Notes: generated by a model not told the origin, from the letters alone. Shown: positions 9,179 through 16,748, numbered from the stretch's first letter. The stretch: 18,654 bases of DNA from an uncultured Clostridia bacterium (GCA_948663505.1 CAPNAQ010000018.1:1-18654); one strand, 5' to 3'. Program-made: numbers and translations.

Positions 9179-9231
9179 GAAATTCACAAAGATTTCACAT
9201 TACCTCATTCTAAATTTTTTTTATTTTTTAA

Positions 9232-9260
9232 TTGACATTTGCTTTTTTATATGTTATTAT
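9232..9260 (+). promoter_or_regulatory. Promoter of tRNA-Arg
   Basis: A perfect -35 TTGACA (9232-9237), a 17-nt spacer and TATTAT (9255-9260) lie 20 nt upstream of the mature tRNA 5' end. This is the strongest promoter match in the window. Confidence 0.75.
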
Positions 9261-9279
9261 ATTTGTTGTCTAAAGATCT

Positions 9280-9450
<171 letters not shown>

Positions 9451-9455
9451 TTTAT

Positions 9456-9893
9456 CTATTTTCTATATCTTTTTAAAAATTCTTCTAATTCATTTTCGTT
9501 TGCAAATATTTCTTCAAAAATATTATATAAAGTATCTGTCGCTTCATATTCTCCAATTGCATAGCATTTTTTTCCTAATCCATATGCAATTCCCGACTCT
9601 ATATGTGCTGCTTTTCCTGCTGGCAAAACTAATAATAAATTTTTAGAACTTCTTTCTCCATTCATATCGCTTTCAAACAATTTTAACACAACATTACTTT
9701 TTAAATATAATGACTCAAATTCTTTTTGTTTTTCTTCTGGTGTTTGATTAGTGTTTCCATATCCCCAATCTTTTTCATTTTTTAAAAAGCAATAATATGA
9801 TATATTATATTTATCAAACAACGAACATATTTTTAAAATATTTTCTTTATTTCTAGCTCTACCTGCTATAAAAAATTCATATTTATTTTCCAT
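9456..9893 (-). CDS. Nucleoside 2-deoxyribosyltransferase-like protein
   Basis: The protein has 145 residues from ATG 9893. That start has AAAGGAAG upstream and is preferred over the upstream in-frame codons, which encode low-complexity residues and run into the promoter. It begins with a Rossmann-like strand and glycine loop (FFIAGRARNKENI). It ends with LLLVLPAGKAAHIESGIAYGLGKKC, which matches the D-x-vvl...E-x-G-x-A-x-GK pattern of the nucleoside 2-deoxyribosyltransferase fold (COG3613-like). Such enzymes cleave N-glycosidic bonds of (deoxy)nucleosides or nucleotides. The actual substrate here is not known. It is divergent from the toxin-antitoxin locus. CGG occurs only across codons (TCG GGA). 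Confidence 0.65.
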   Translation of the reverse strand: MENKYEFFIAGRARNKENILKICSLFDKYNISYYCFLKNEKDWGYGNTNQTPEEKQKEFESLYLKSNVVLKLFESDMNGERSSKNLLLVLPAGKAAHIESGIAYGLGKKCYAIGEYEATDTLYNIFEEIFANENELEEFLKRYRK

Positions 9894-9920
9894 AAAATAT
9901 CTTCCTTTCATTTTGTTACT

Positions 9921-9949
9921 ATTATATTTGATTTTTTCTATACTTTCAA
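9921..9949 (-). promoter_or_regulatory. Promoter of the deoxyribosyltransferase-like gene
   Basis: TTGAAA (9949-9944), a 17-nt spacer and TATAAT (9926-9921) lie about 28 nt upstream of the chosen ATG. This supports starting at 9893 rather than at the longer open frame from 10016. Confidence 0.7.
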
Positions 9950-9999
9950 GTATAATATCACTTTTTTCTAATAATACTAATAATATATTAGTAAATCTT

Positions 10000-10033
10000 A
10001 CACAAAAATATTGCAAAGATTATATTTTTGTGT
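10000..10033. promoter_or_regulatory. Palindrome inside the toxin-antitoxin promoter
   Basis: ACACAAAAATAT (10000-10011) and ATATTTTTGTGT (10022-10033) are a perfect 12-bp inverted repeat with a 10-bp spacer. It spans the -35 box and ends directly before the -10 box, where a repressor would block polymerase. Whether a protein binds it is inference. Confidence 0.5.
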
Positions 10034-10039
10034 TATACT
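10011..10039 (+). promoter_or_regulatory. Promoter of the type III antitoxin RNA and toxin
   Basis: TTGCAA (10011-10016), a 17-nt spacer and TATACT (10034-10039) lie just before the RNA repeats. Transcription should start near 10046, at the first repeat. Confidence 0.75.
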
Positions 10040-10045
10040 AATATT

Positions 10046-10185
10046 ATAAAAATGGAGGACACGACTTATAGTGTCGGTAAATAGGATAGGTTTAACAAAT
10101 GGATGACACGGCTTGCAGTGTCAGTAAATAGGGCAAGCTAAAAAATGTATATGGGGGATCTCTTTGAAGATACCCTCATTTATTT
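10046..10185 (+). ncRNA. Type III antitoxin RNA (CptI/ToxI-like), two repeats plus terminator
   Basis: Two imperfect direct repeats follow the promoter: unit 1 at 10050-10096 (47 nt) and unit 2 at 10097-10142 or 10143, then the first bases of a third unit (AAATG, 10143-10147). Both share AAATGGA-GACACG-CTT and AGTGTC-GTAAATAGG. In each, GACAC and GTGTC can pair as a short hairpin. The repeats are followed by a hairpin and T-rich tract and then the toxin gene, the layout of toxIN/cptIN loci. In known systems the RNA repeats are cut by the toxin and wrap around it to inhibit it. The number and size of units suit the CptIN or TenpIN groups better than ToxIN, as far as I recall them. Confidence 0.8.
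10050..10143 (+). repeat. Tandem repeat of the antitoxin RNA (2 units of 46-47 nt)
   Basis: About three quarters of positions are identical between units. The GACAC/GTGTC stem arms are fully conserved, while the enclosed loop differs (GACTTATA against GGCTTGCA). Confidence 0.85.
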
Positions 10186-10190
10186 ATTTT
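10151..10190 (+). terminator. Leaky terminator between antitoxin RNA and toxin gene
   Basis: ATGGGGGATCT pairs with AGATACCCTCAT (one bulged A and one G-U) around loop CTTTGA, followed by TTTATTTATTTT. In type III systems such a terminator lets antitoxin RNA exceed toxin mRNA. Confidence 0.75.
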
Positions 10191-10202
10191 AGGAGGAATT
10201 AA

Positions 10203-10682
10203 ATGCAAATAGAAAATGGAAGATTTTATTTTATAAGTAATGAATTTATTAAAAAATATGGTAATAAATATAATTTAATGGAAAACAAAGAAACTGGAAA
10301 TAAAAGACCTTGTTATTTTTGCTTTGAAGATAAAACAAACAAGAATATAATATGGTTTGTTCCTATTTCTAAGCAATACGAAAAATACAAATCTATTTAT
10401 AAAAAGAAAAAGCAAAAAATACACCGTGAGCCCTTAAATTTTGTTTTTGGAATTGTTAAAGATGAAAACGCTGTATTTCTAGTACAAAATATGTTTCCAA
10501 CAATTCAAGAATATATTGAAGAAAAATATCAGGTTAGGAATAATGATGTGACAATTTCAATGCCTTTGCAAAAAGAAATTATAGAAAAGGCTGAAAGTAT
10601 ATTAAGGCTTGAAAATAAAGGAATACATATTGCCTTTTCTAATCTAATAAACTTTAGGAAAGAATTACTAAACAATCTTTAA
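10203..10682 (+). CDS. Type III toxin-antitoxin endoribonuclease toxin (CptN/ToxN/AbiQ-like)
   Basis: The 159-residue basic protein starts with GRFYFISNEFIKKYG, the typical RFY-IS-xFIKKY beginning of this toxin superfamily. It continues with beta-rich NIIWFVPISKQYEKYKSIY, the FVFGIVKDENAVFLVQNMFP strand pair, and a helical C-terminus. The family cleaves mRNA and its own antitoxin RNA precursor and can abort phage infection. Assignment rests strongly on context: upstream promoter, two RNA repeats, terminator, then AGGAGG 6 nt before ATG. I cannot assign catalytic residues from sequence alone. It lies in an islet between diverged tRNA-end repeats, which suggests horizontal gain. It has no CGG codon. 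Confidence 0.82.
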   Translation: MQIENGRFYFISNEFIKKYGNKYNLMENKETGNKRPCYFCFEDKTNKNIIWFVPISKQYEKYKSIYKKKKQKIHREPLNFVFGIVKDENAVFLVQNMFPTIQEYIEEKYQVRNNDVTISMPLQKEIIEKAESILRLENKGIHIAFSNLINFRKELLNNL

Positions 10683-10752
10683 TATCTATATTCTTTTGTA
10701 AATTACTATGATTCCCATTTCACAAAAATAAAGTTTCGGATTTGTTAAGTTG

Positions 10753-10850
10753 TGGTTCACCATGATATTATTATTCGAACCCTTTAAAGGGGTTGGATAA
10801 GAAAACATCTCAAATTACATTTATGTATTTGAGATATTTTTTATTTACAA
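10753..10850 (+). repeat. Diverged direct repeat, copy 2 (tRNA-end remnant)
   Basis: TGGTTCACCA is followed by TTATTCGAACCCTTTAAAGGGG and ATCTCAAAT...ATTTGAGAT. This aligns in order with the tRNA-Arg acceptor end, the GAACCC-TAAA-GGG hairpin and the terminator of copy 1. The T arm and the rest of the tRNA body upstream are not recognisable. Confidence 0.6.
10807..10842 (+). terminator. Intrinsic terminator downstream of the toxin
   Basis: ATCTCAAAT (10807-10815) and ATTTGAGAT (10827-10835) form a 9-bp stem followed by ATTTTTT. It is the counterpart of the terminator after tRNA-Arg. Confidence 0.7.
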
Positions 10851-10949
10851 TTTTTCTAAAATTAATAAGTTATATTACACTTATTAAACAGTTCAAATCT
10901 ATATTTTTGTTCATTTGAATTTACTTTATCAAAAAAATCTTTTGAATTT

Positions 10950-12147
10950 CTAAACCATATTTGTCCCTTTGGATATCCTTACGATTCTTCTAATTCCTCT
11001 ATTGCAATCATTTTTCTTTTTTAATATAATATTTGTTAATATTACAAATATTATTGAGAACACAAATATAACTCCCATATTTATTATTATTGGTTTTAGT
11101 GTTTCAAAGTTAATTGTTTCTAACGTTTTTACAATTTCATTGTTTTGTATATACCAATATGTTGGTAAAATATGTGCTACTTTTAATACTGAATCTGGTA
11201 GCCATTCTATTGGTACAAAAGCACCACACAAAAAGCTAGATCCAAGTGCTACAACATTTACAATTCCATTGATTGCATTTTTATTATTTACTAAATTTGC
11301 TATTAAAAAAGCTATTGTTAAAGCGCATATCGAAAATACTAACGAATTTATCATTAATATAATTCCATGTATTGTAAACATTGTCTTTCCAATTAGTATA
11401 AAACTTAAAATTACATAAAGCAACCATAATGTTATTGAAAGTACTCCATTTGACAGTAATAATTGTTTGCTATGCTTTCTATAATTCATATTACTAATAA
11501 TTGTTCTTTTCTTTATCTTTTCTTCATTAAAACTTGATATTACTAAACAAATTAAATACACTGCCCCTGCTAAAATGCTATAACTCGCAAAGTTGTAATA
11601 AAATGTGGCCTTTGATAAATTGTTTGTATCTAGTTTCGAAGTAATTTCTATATCTGTTTGTTTGGATAATGTTTCATTTATTTTGCTTATTAGTTCATTT
11701 TCTAACTTTATATTTTTTTGATAAATATTTGCAACCTTTATATATCTCTCAAGCATCATTTCAGCTAAACTTGCTTGATAATCTCCTGTGCTTTTTATCT
11801 CAATTTTTGGGTTTTTTCCATCTAAAAAGTTTTGTCTATAATTTTCTGGTATGTAGATGATATAATTTACATCTCTATAAAAAAGTGCATCATTTATAGA
11901 CTCTTCATTATTTTGTATATCCACAATATTATTATTGTCTTTTATGTATTTTACTAAATTTCCGTGTTAATCCAACTTCAACATCTTTATTTATTATTAA
12001 AACATCTGGTTTGCTTGCCACAAAAGTACTAGAATCTTCACTTGTTTGCATATTAAATGCTGCAAAGGCAACTAAAATAACTGTATACATAATAATTGTT
12101 GCTTTATATTTATTTACTATTTTTAAAAATGTTTTAAATACTGTCAT
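10950..12147 (-). CDS. ABC-2 type permease 2, read through a +1 shift at an in-frame CGG
   Basis: ATG 12147 has GGAGG 7 nt upstream and overlaps the end of permease 1 by 14 nt. The first 61 residues comprise one membrane helix (about 15-32) and the extracytoplasmic start KPDVLIINKDVEVGLT. Codon 62 is CGG. One base on, the frame reads GNLVKYIKDNNNIVDIQNNE, then LFYRDVNYIIYIPENY, the usual extracytoplasmic domain of this permease family, then about five more helices. With the shift the product is 398 residues. The unshifted frame ends after R-K-F-S-K-I-H-K-R-Q. It pairs with permease 1 to form the channel. A possible A-run indel near 11011-11022 would give a different short C-terminus, but nothing requires it. 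Confidence 0.82.
11961..11964 (-). other. CGG-dependent +1 recoding site 4 (CGGA, ABC-2 permease)
   Basis: Coding strand: ACA CGGA AAT TTA GTA. The four-base reading gives T-(G)-N-L-V and joins the two halves of the permease without loss. The family has a small residue, often Gly, near this point, but it is less diagnostic than Walker A. Confidence 0.65.
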
Positions 12148-13312
12148 ACTTTTGCCTCCTTAAACTTAAAAATGCTATTACAATCATTATGAAAGCAAAT
12201 ACTAATAAACTTGCAATATTAAAATAAAATCTGTCTAATGTATCATAATAGTATAATGAATAAAAGCCATCTGTTATCATACTTGCAGGATTTATTTTGT
12301 TAATGATAGGCATATTTTTATCAATTATATATTTCATAGTAATCCCCATCATTCCAGATAAAAAACACCCTAACATTGTAACTGATATAACTATACCTGT
12401 TTTTACATTTTCATTTGTTTTTAATAAAGTTGCAATAGCAATACCCATTGATAATCCAGCTAAACTTCCTACTATTCCCAATAAAATAATTAGTGGTAAA
12501 TTTGTTCCATAATCTACTTTTAATACAAATATCGTATAAATAAACAATAAAGTTAATCCTATCAATTGTGCTATATAACTTGCAAGTACACTACTTAAAA
12601 TTACAATACCTTTAGAAGTTGGCGCAATTGACACTCTTTTTCCATTATTGCTCATATTAGCTAAATTTTGATTAATTGTTACCATTCCTAGTATTCCACC
12701 ATATAAACAAGCCATTGCAATTAATGTATAAAATTCTATCATAGTATAACTCAAATTATTATTTGATATGTTTTGTATATTAACTTCTTGATTTTGTATT
12801 ATTTCTAATACACTTTTATAGATCTTTTCATAATCTATACTATAATTCCCTGTTGACATTTCCTTTTTAATTTCTTCTTTAGCAATATTATTTATAATAT
12901 CAGTTGTCTGTGTTATTTCTTCTGTTACATATTTAAAAATTGTTTCATTTATTCCACTTTCTTTAACTACTACTTTAGGCTTTTCTTCTAATATCATATA
13001 TCCTATTATCTTATTATTTTGTAATAGTTCTTTTGCTGCTTCTTCTGTGGTATATTGTACAGAAAATAATCTATTTTCATTTTTTTCATCACTTAATTCT
13101 TTAAATGATTTTATATATATTTCATTGTTTTTAAATTCTTCATTTTCAATAATTGCTATATTTATAATATCTAGTTTTTCACTGTTTTCAATATTTGAAA
13201 AAGCTAAATTAAAAAATGTTCCCAGAATAATTGGAAATGCAAATGTCCAAAATATTAACATTTTATTTTTAAAAAGAGTTTTAAAAGAATATTTAAAATT
13301 ATGTATAAACAT
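12134..13312 (-). CDS. ABC-2 type permease 1
   Basis: The 392-residue permease has one N-terminal helix (about 20-40), a large extracytoplasmic domain (about 45-190, with IAIIENEEF and IGYMILEEKPKVVVKESG), and five C-terminal helices ending in a short basic tail. This is the usual layout of drug- or peptide-export ABC-2 permeases. Its ATG overlaps the ATPase stop codon by one base (TAATG), so translation is probably coupled, and it overlaps the next permease gene by 14 nt. It has no CGG codon and an intact frame. Confidence 0.88.
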   Translation of the reverse strand: MFIHNFKYSFKTLFKNKMLIFWTFAFPIILGTFFNLAFSNIENSEKLDIINIAIIENEEFKNNEIYIKSFKELSDEKNENRLFSVQYTTEEAAKELLQNNKIIGYMILEEKPKVVVKESGINETIFKYVTEEITQTTDIINNIAKEEIKKEMSTGNYSIDYEKIYKSVLEIIQNQEVNIQNISNNNLSYTMIEFYTLIAMACLYGGILGMVTINQNLANMSNNGKRVSIAPTSKGIVILSSVLASYIAQLIGLTLLFIYTIFVLKVDYGTNLPLIILLGIVGSLAGLSMGIAIATLLKTNENVKTGIVISVTMLGCFLSGMMGITMKYIIDKNMPIINKINPASMITDGFYSLYYYDTLDRFYFNIASLLVFAFIMIVIAFLSLRRQKYDSI

Positions 13313-14252
13313 TAATCTCTAAGCTCCTTTCCTGTAAGTTCTAAGAACACATCATTAAGAGTTGGTCTTTCTGAATATATTTTATTATATTTCATATTTT
13401 CTTTTTTTAAATAATCAATTAGCTCTACTAAATTGTTTTTACCCTTTTTATATGTGACAAGTAATATGTTTCCATCATAAGTTACTTCATCTATATTTTC
13501 AAGCCTTTTTATTTGGTCTATATATTTTTCTTCCAAATTATTTATTTCCACTGTAACTTTTTCCTCTATTTTTGCAAGTTCCTTTAATTCATCACAAGTA
13601 CCAGTTGCAATTACTTTTCCTCTATCAAGGATAATTACTCTATCACAGATTATTTCAACTTCTTCCATATAATGTGTAGTATAAATAATAGTTGCTCCAT
13701 TATTTCTTAATTTTTTAATACCATCTAATATATTATTTCTACTTTGTGGATCTACTGCAACTGTTGGCTCATCTAAAAAAATTATTTTGGGTTTATGTGC
13801 TATGCCACAAGCTATATTTAATCTTCGTAATAATCCACCTGATAACTGTTTCGGATAAAACTTTTTAAATTCTTCTAACCCAACTAAATTAACTGCTTCT
13901 TCAATATATTGTTTTCTTGTATTTTTGTTTTTAATATAAAGTCCACAAAAATAATCAATATTCTCATATACTGTTAATTCTTCAAATACAGCCACATCTT
14001 GAAATATAACACCTAATTGTGCTTTTATATCATACTCATTTGGACCGCATTTGTTTTCCCAATATTTTGATCGTTCCTTTATTAAAATTTAACAAAGACA
14101 AAATACAATTAATAGTTGTTGATTTTCCACTCCCATTTGGTCCGAAGTAACCCTAAAATCTCACCTTCATGTACTTCTAATGATAAGTTATCTATTGCCT
14201 TTAAATTTTTATATTCCTTACTTAAATTTTTAACTTCAATAATATTATTCAA
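13312..14252 (-). CDS. ABC exporter ATPase, needs two +1 shifts, both at in-frame CGG
   Basis: TTG 14252 has GGGAGG 8 nt upstream. The first frame gives MNNIIEVKNLSKEYKNLKAI up to GEILGLL, then CGG as codon 37. The second frame gives GPNGSGKSTTINC (Walker A, composite 37-49) through KILGKQM, then CGG again after 32 codons. The third frame gives GPNEYDIKAQLGVIFQDVA with the Q-loop glutamine (Q84), the signature LSGGLLRRL (136-144), Walker B IIFLDEPT with D160-E161, and the H-loop histidine (H193). The complete product is 312 residues, normal for the family. The longest unshifted piece (from 13995) lacks the ATP-binding P-loop. Two independent random indels each landing on CGG and together restoring the protein would be a remarkable coincidence. 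The ATPase drives the two permeases that follow. Confidence 0.85.
14044..14047 (-). other. CGG-dependent +1 recoding site 3 (CGGT, before the Q-loop)
   Basis: Coding strand: ATG CGGT CCA AAT GAG TAT. The four-base reading joins KILGKQM to (G)PNEYDIKAQLGVIFQ, the usual helical connection before the Q-loop. In zero frame a stop (TGA) follows three codons after the start of CGG. Confidence 0.75.
14141..14144 (-). other. CGG-dependent +1 recoding site 2 (CGGA, Walker A of exporter ATPase)
   Basis: Coding strand: CTT CGGA CCA AAT GGG. The four-base reading gives L-G-P-N-G-S-G-K-S. The position in the protein is the same as in the GldA-like ATPase, although the preceding codon and the two proteins differ. 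Confidence 0.75.
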
Positions 14253-14316
14253 TTTATTTTCCTCCCTTTTTAATATCCTTTTAACATTTTGGAAACTGTG
14301 TTACCTGACCATTCTT

Positions 14317-14345
14317 ATTATAGCACCTATTATATTTCCTGTATA
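14317..14345 (-). promoter_or_regulatory. Promoter of the exporter operon (extended -10)
   Basis: TGC followed by TATAAT (14322-14317) forms an extended -10 element. The -35 is weak (TATACA, 17 nt further upstream). About 65 nt of leader separate the -10 from the TTG start. Confidence 0.55.
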
Positions 14346-14385
14346 TAATTTTAATTATTTTGAGTTTCATTTTTTTATTTTTGTC

Positions 14386-14594
14386 ACAATTCACAGCTAA
14401 TACTAACATTAATATAAAAGAGTTATAAAAACAATATTTAATATTGAGTTCAACAGTGAGTCGTTATTTAATTTAACCTATTATGTGTGTCTCTTCAGTT
14501 TGAATTTTCAGTATCTTAAACGCCTTAGAGAACGCAAATCTTAAATATTGTTTTTATAACCCTTTCTATAACTATTTTTAATACTGTGAATTGT
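14386..14594. repeat. Nested inverted repeat, MITE-like
   Basis: A perfect 20-bp inverted repeat has its left arm at 14422-14441 (GTTATAAAAACAATATTTAA) and its right arm at 14541-14560. It extends outward by about 4 bp with one mismatch. Outside it lies an 11-bp pair, ACAATTCACAG (14386-14396) and CTGTGAATTGT (14584-14594). Both pairs share the same centre (about 14490), so the whole 209 bp is one imperfect palindrome. No transposase is encoded. It could be a miniature transposable element, a decayed IS, or a structured RNA. Confidence 0.65.
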
Positions 14595-14874
14595 AACTAT
14601 TTTTTAATCGTAAACCATATATAGCTTTATTATTAAATCAAAATTTTTGTTGAAAATTTGTTTTATATTCTTTTGCTATATTTATTTTATACTAAAAGTT
14701 AAAGTTAAATTATACAATTTTAACTTTTTAGCATTATAGTAGCAATTTTGGTTATACTATTAGTTATACATAGTCTTATAATTATTTTTTATTATTATTG
14801 AAATATCAGAAATATAGCACTTATACATATAATTTTTATCATATTGGTAATTAGTGTATTTTATATATTTAGCC

Positions 14875-14883
14875 TGATATACT
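14875..14883 (+). promoter_or_regulatory. Extended -10 promoter of the XRE gene
   Basis: TGA followed by TATACT (14878-14883) lies 36 nt upstream of the ATG. No good -35 is seen 17 nt upstream, as often with extended -10 promoters. Confidence 0.5.
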
Positions 14884-14918
14884 AATATTGTTAGTGTTGT
14901 TATAAATGGAGGTATAAA

Positions 14919-15263
14919 ATGGAGTCTGTAACAAAAACTGAAATTAATAAAGAATTAGGTAAAATATTCAAAGAATATCGTCTAAAAAGAAAATATACTC
15001 AGGAAAAAATAGCTGAGGAACTCGATATTTCTGTAAAATATATTTCAAGAATTGAAAATGGTACAGGAGGAGTTAAAGTTGAAACATTAGTACGTTACAT
15101 GAATATATTAAGTATTCCACCTGATATATTATTTGAAAATCTCTTAATAAATCAAACTTTAAAAAAGGATTTAAAATTATATAAAAAAATTAAAGAACTT
15201 TCAGAAAATAAGAAAGATGCTACAATGAATATAATAGATATCTTTGATAATTATAATTTTTAA
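14919..15263 (+). CDS. XRE-family helix-turn-helix transcriptional regulator
   Basis: The 114-residue protein has a Cro/C1-type HTH at about residues 16-72. The sequence FKEYRLKRKYTQEKIAEEL is followed by the recognition part DISVKYISRIENGTGGVKVET and the closing helix. The C-terminal 40 residues are helical and charged, without an enzymatic domain. GGAGG precedes the ATG. It is divergent from the exporter operon across a long intergenic region, so it may regulate that operon or itself; this is inference only. A strong terminator follows its stop. Confidence 0.88.
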   Translation: MESVTKTEINKELGKIFKEYRLKRKYTQEKIAEELDISVKYISRIENGTGGVKVETLVRYMNILSIPPDILFENLLINQTLKKDLKLYKKIKELSENKKDATMNIIDIFDNYNF

Positions 15264-15287
15264 AAGACTGGATAACCAGTCTTTTAT
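15262..15287. terminator. Bidirectional terminator between XRE and aminopeptidase genes
   Basis: AAAAGACTGG (15262-15271) and CCAGTCTTTT (15276-15285) form a perfect 10-bp stem with the 4-nt loop ATAA. The hairpin lies between two converging genes, with A and T tracts on both sides. Confidence 0.9.
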
Positions 15288-15294
15288 TTAATTT

Positions 15295-16692
15295 TTACTC
15301 ATTCCAAAATGCTTTGTAAGTTTTAAATGCAGAATATATATCAAATTTACTTGTAACTTCATATGGAGCATGCATTGAAAGAACAGGAACTCCACAATCA
15401 ATAACATCTGCACCTTTGTTTGCTAGAATATAAGCAATTGTGCCTCCTCCTCCAATATCTACCTTTCCTAGTTCTGCTATTTGATATTTTATATCATATT
15501 TTTCTAATAAGTTTCTAATCCAAGCAACATATTCAGCATTTGCATCAGATGCACCTGATTTTCCTCTAGAGCCAGTATATTTATTTAAGCTTATACCTTT
15601 ACCAAGGAAACCTGCATTCATTTTATCTGAAACAGATGCATAAATTGGATCAAAACCTGCATCAACATCTGATGATAACATTTTGGAAAAACAAAATACC
15701 TTATCTAATAAATTAGGTTTATTAATTTCTAATTTATTTAAAATTTCTGATATAAAGAAATCAAACATATGAGATTCCATACCCGTATTTCCCATACTTC
15801 CGATTTCCTCTTTGTCAGATAAAATACAAACTGCTGTATTTTTCACATTTTCCAAATTCATCATTGCTACAAGAGATGTATATGCACAAACTTTATCATC
15901 TTGCCCATATGCAGCTACCATACTAGAATCAAAACCTAAACTTCTTGCTTTGAATTCTGGTATTATTTCCAACTCTGAGCTTAATAAATCAGCTTCAGTT
16001 ATTCCATATTTTTGATTTAAAATATTTAAAATATTTAATTTTACTTTTTCTTTTGCTTTATCATCTTTATATGGAATACTTCCAACTAATAAATTTAAAT
16101 CCTCTCCATTTATACCATTTTTAAGCTTTTTCTCCATTTGTTCTTGTGCTAAATGTGGTAATAAATCTGTTATTGTAAATATTGGATCATTTTCATCTTC
16201 TCCTATATTTACTGTTATTTTTTCTCCATTTGACTTAATAATTACTCCATGTATGCTAAGTGGGATTGTTGTCCATTGATATTTTTTTATCCCTCCATAA
16301 TAATGTGTCTTTAAATATGCCATTTGAGTATCTTCATAAAGTGGATTTGGTTTTAAATCTAGTCTTGGTGAATCAACATGTGATCCTATTATATGAAGTC
16401 CTTTCTCTATATTTTCTGTTCCAATTATTGCCAAATACATGCTCTTTTCTCTATTAATAAAATATATTTTATCTCCAGATTGTAATTTTTGAAATTCCAT
16501 TATGTCCTTAAATCCATTTTCTCTTGCTAATTTTATGGTTTCTTGTATAAATTCTCTTTCTGTTTTTGCTTTATTTAAAAAGTTCATATATCCTTTTGAA
16601 AAATTAAAAATTTCCTCTCTTTCTGCTTCATTTACTGTTTCCCAACCATTTTCTTTTTTCATACATAATTTTGTTTTTAAACTTTCGTCCAT
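15295..16692 (-). CDS. M18 family metallo-aminopeptidase
   Basis: The 465-residue two-zinc exopeptidase is expected in the cytoplasm, where it removes N-terminal, often acidic or neutral, residues. Visible active-site motifs are IGSHVDSPRLDLKP (H105, D107), AYGQDDKVCAYTS (bridging Asp about 265), SDKEEIGSMGNTG (Glu 295/296), SSDVDAGFDP (D342/D344) and VLSMHAPYEVTS (H441). Length and order agree with M18 enzymes. The ATG follows a long purine-rich leader (AAGGGAAGG). CGG occurs twice but only across codons (ATC GGA, ACG GGT), and the frame is intact at both, a useful control for the recoding sites elsewhere. Confidence 0.93.
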   Translation of the reverse strand: MDESLKTKLCMKKENGWETVNEAEREEIFNFSKGYMNFLNKAKTEREFIQETIKLARENGFKDIMEFQKLQSGDKIYFINREKSMYLAIIGTENIEKGLHIIGSHVDSPRLDLKPNPLYEDTQMAYLKTHYYGGIKKYQWTTIPLSIHGVIIKSNGEKITVNIGEDENDPIFTITDLLPHLAQEQMEKKLKNGINGEDLNLLVGSIPYKDDKAKEKVKLNILNILNQKYGITEADLLSSELEIIPEFKARSLGFDSSMVAAYGQDDKVCAYTSLVAMMNLENVKNTAVCILSDKEEIGSMGNTGMESHMFDFFISEILNKLEINKPNLLDKVFCFSKMLSSDVDAGFDPIYASVSDKMNAGFLGKGISLNKYTGSRGKSGASDANAEYVAWIRNLLEKYDIKYQIAELGKVDIGGGGTIAYILANKGADVIDCGVPVLSMHAPYEVTSKFDIYSAFKTYKAFWNE

Positions 16693-16748
16693 ATTATAAC
16701 TTTAACCTTCCCTTCTCTTTATATCTCTTTGCTTTGTTTTACTTTGTA

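Larger units (their letters stand above)
10683..10949. other. Non-coding stretch with decayed tRNA-end repeat
   Basis: No gene is visible. The first 70 bases have no clear structure. From about 10753 the stretch resembles the tRNA-Arg 3' end and its terminator region. The last 90 bases, before the permease stop codon, are plain AT-rich sequence. Confidence 0.6.
14253..14918. other. Long divergent intergenic region with nested inverted repeats
   Basis: No gene is apparent; open frames here are short and AT-biased. It contains the exporter promoter, the nested inverted repeat 14386-14594, a smaller hairpin at 14692-14731 (CTAAAAGTTAAA against TTTTAACTTTTTAG), and the promoter region of the XRE gene. 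The two regulated units on either side are divergent. Confidence 0.6.

Noticed and set aside
9894..10016. N-terminal extension of the deoxyribosyltransferase-like gene
   Set aside because: A good promoter (TTGAAA-17-TATAAT) lies inside it, and the ATG at 9893 has its own ribosome site and starts the domain directly.
10050..10143. CRISPR array
   Set aside because: There are only two contiguous repeats without spacers, followed by a terminator and a toxin gene, which fits a type III antitoxin.
10981..11022. Possible indel in an A-run near the end of permease 2, where another frame gives a short tail MIAIEELEES
   Set aside because: The tail is poorly conserved in such permeases, so neither frame can be preferred; the annotated frame is already complete.
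14044..14175. Shine-Dalgarno-like stimulators upstream of the shifts, as in prfB
   Set aside because: GGA or GGG occurs 8-12 nt upstream at some sites, but spacing is inconsistent and site 5 has none close by.
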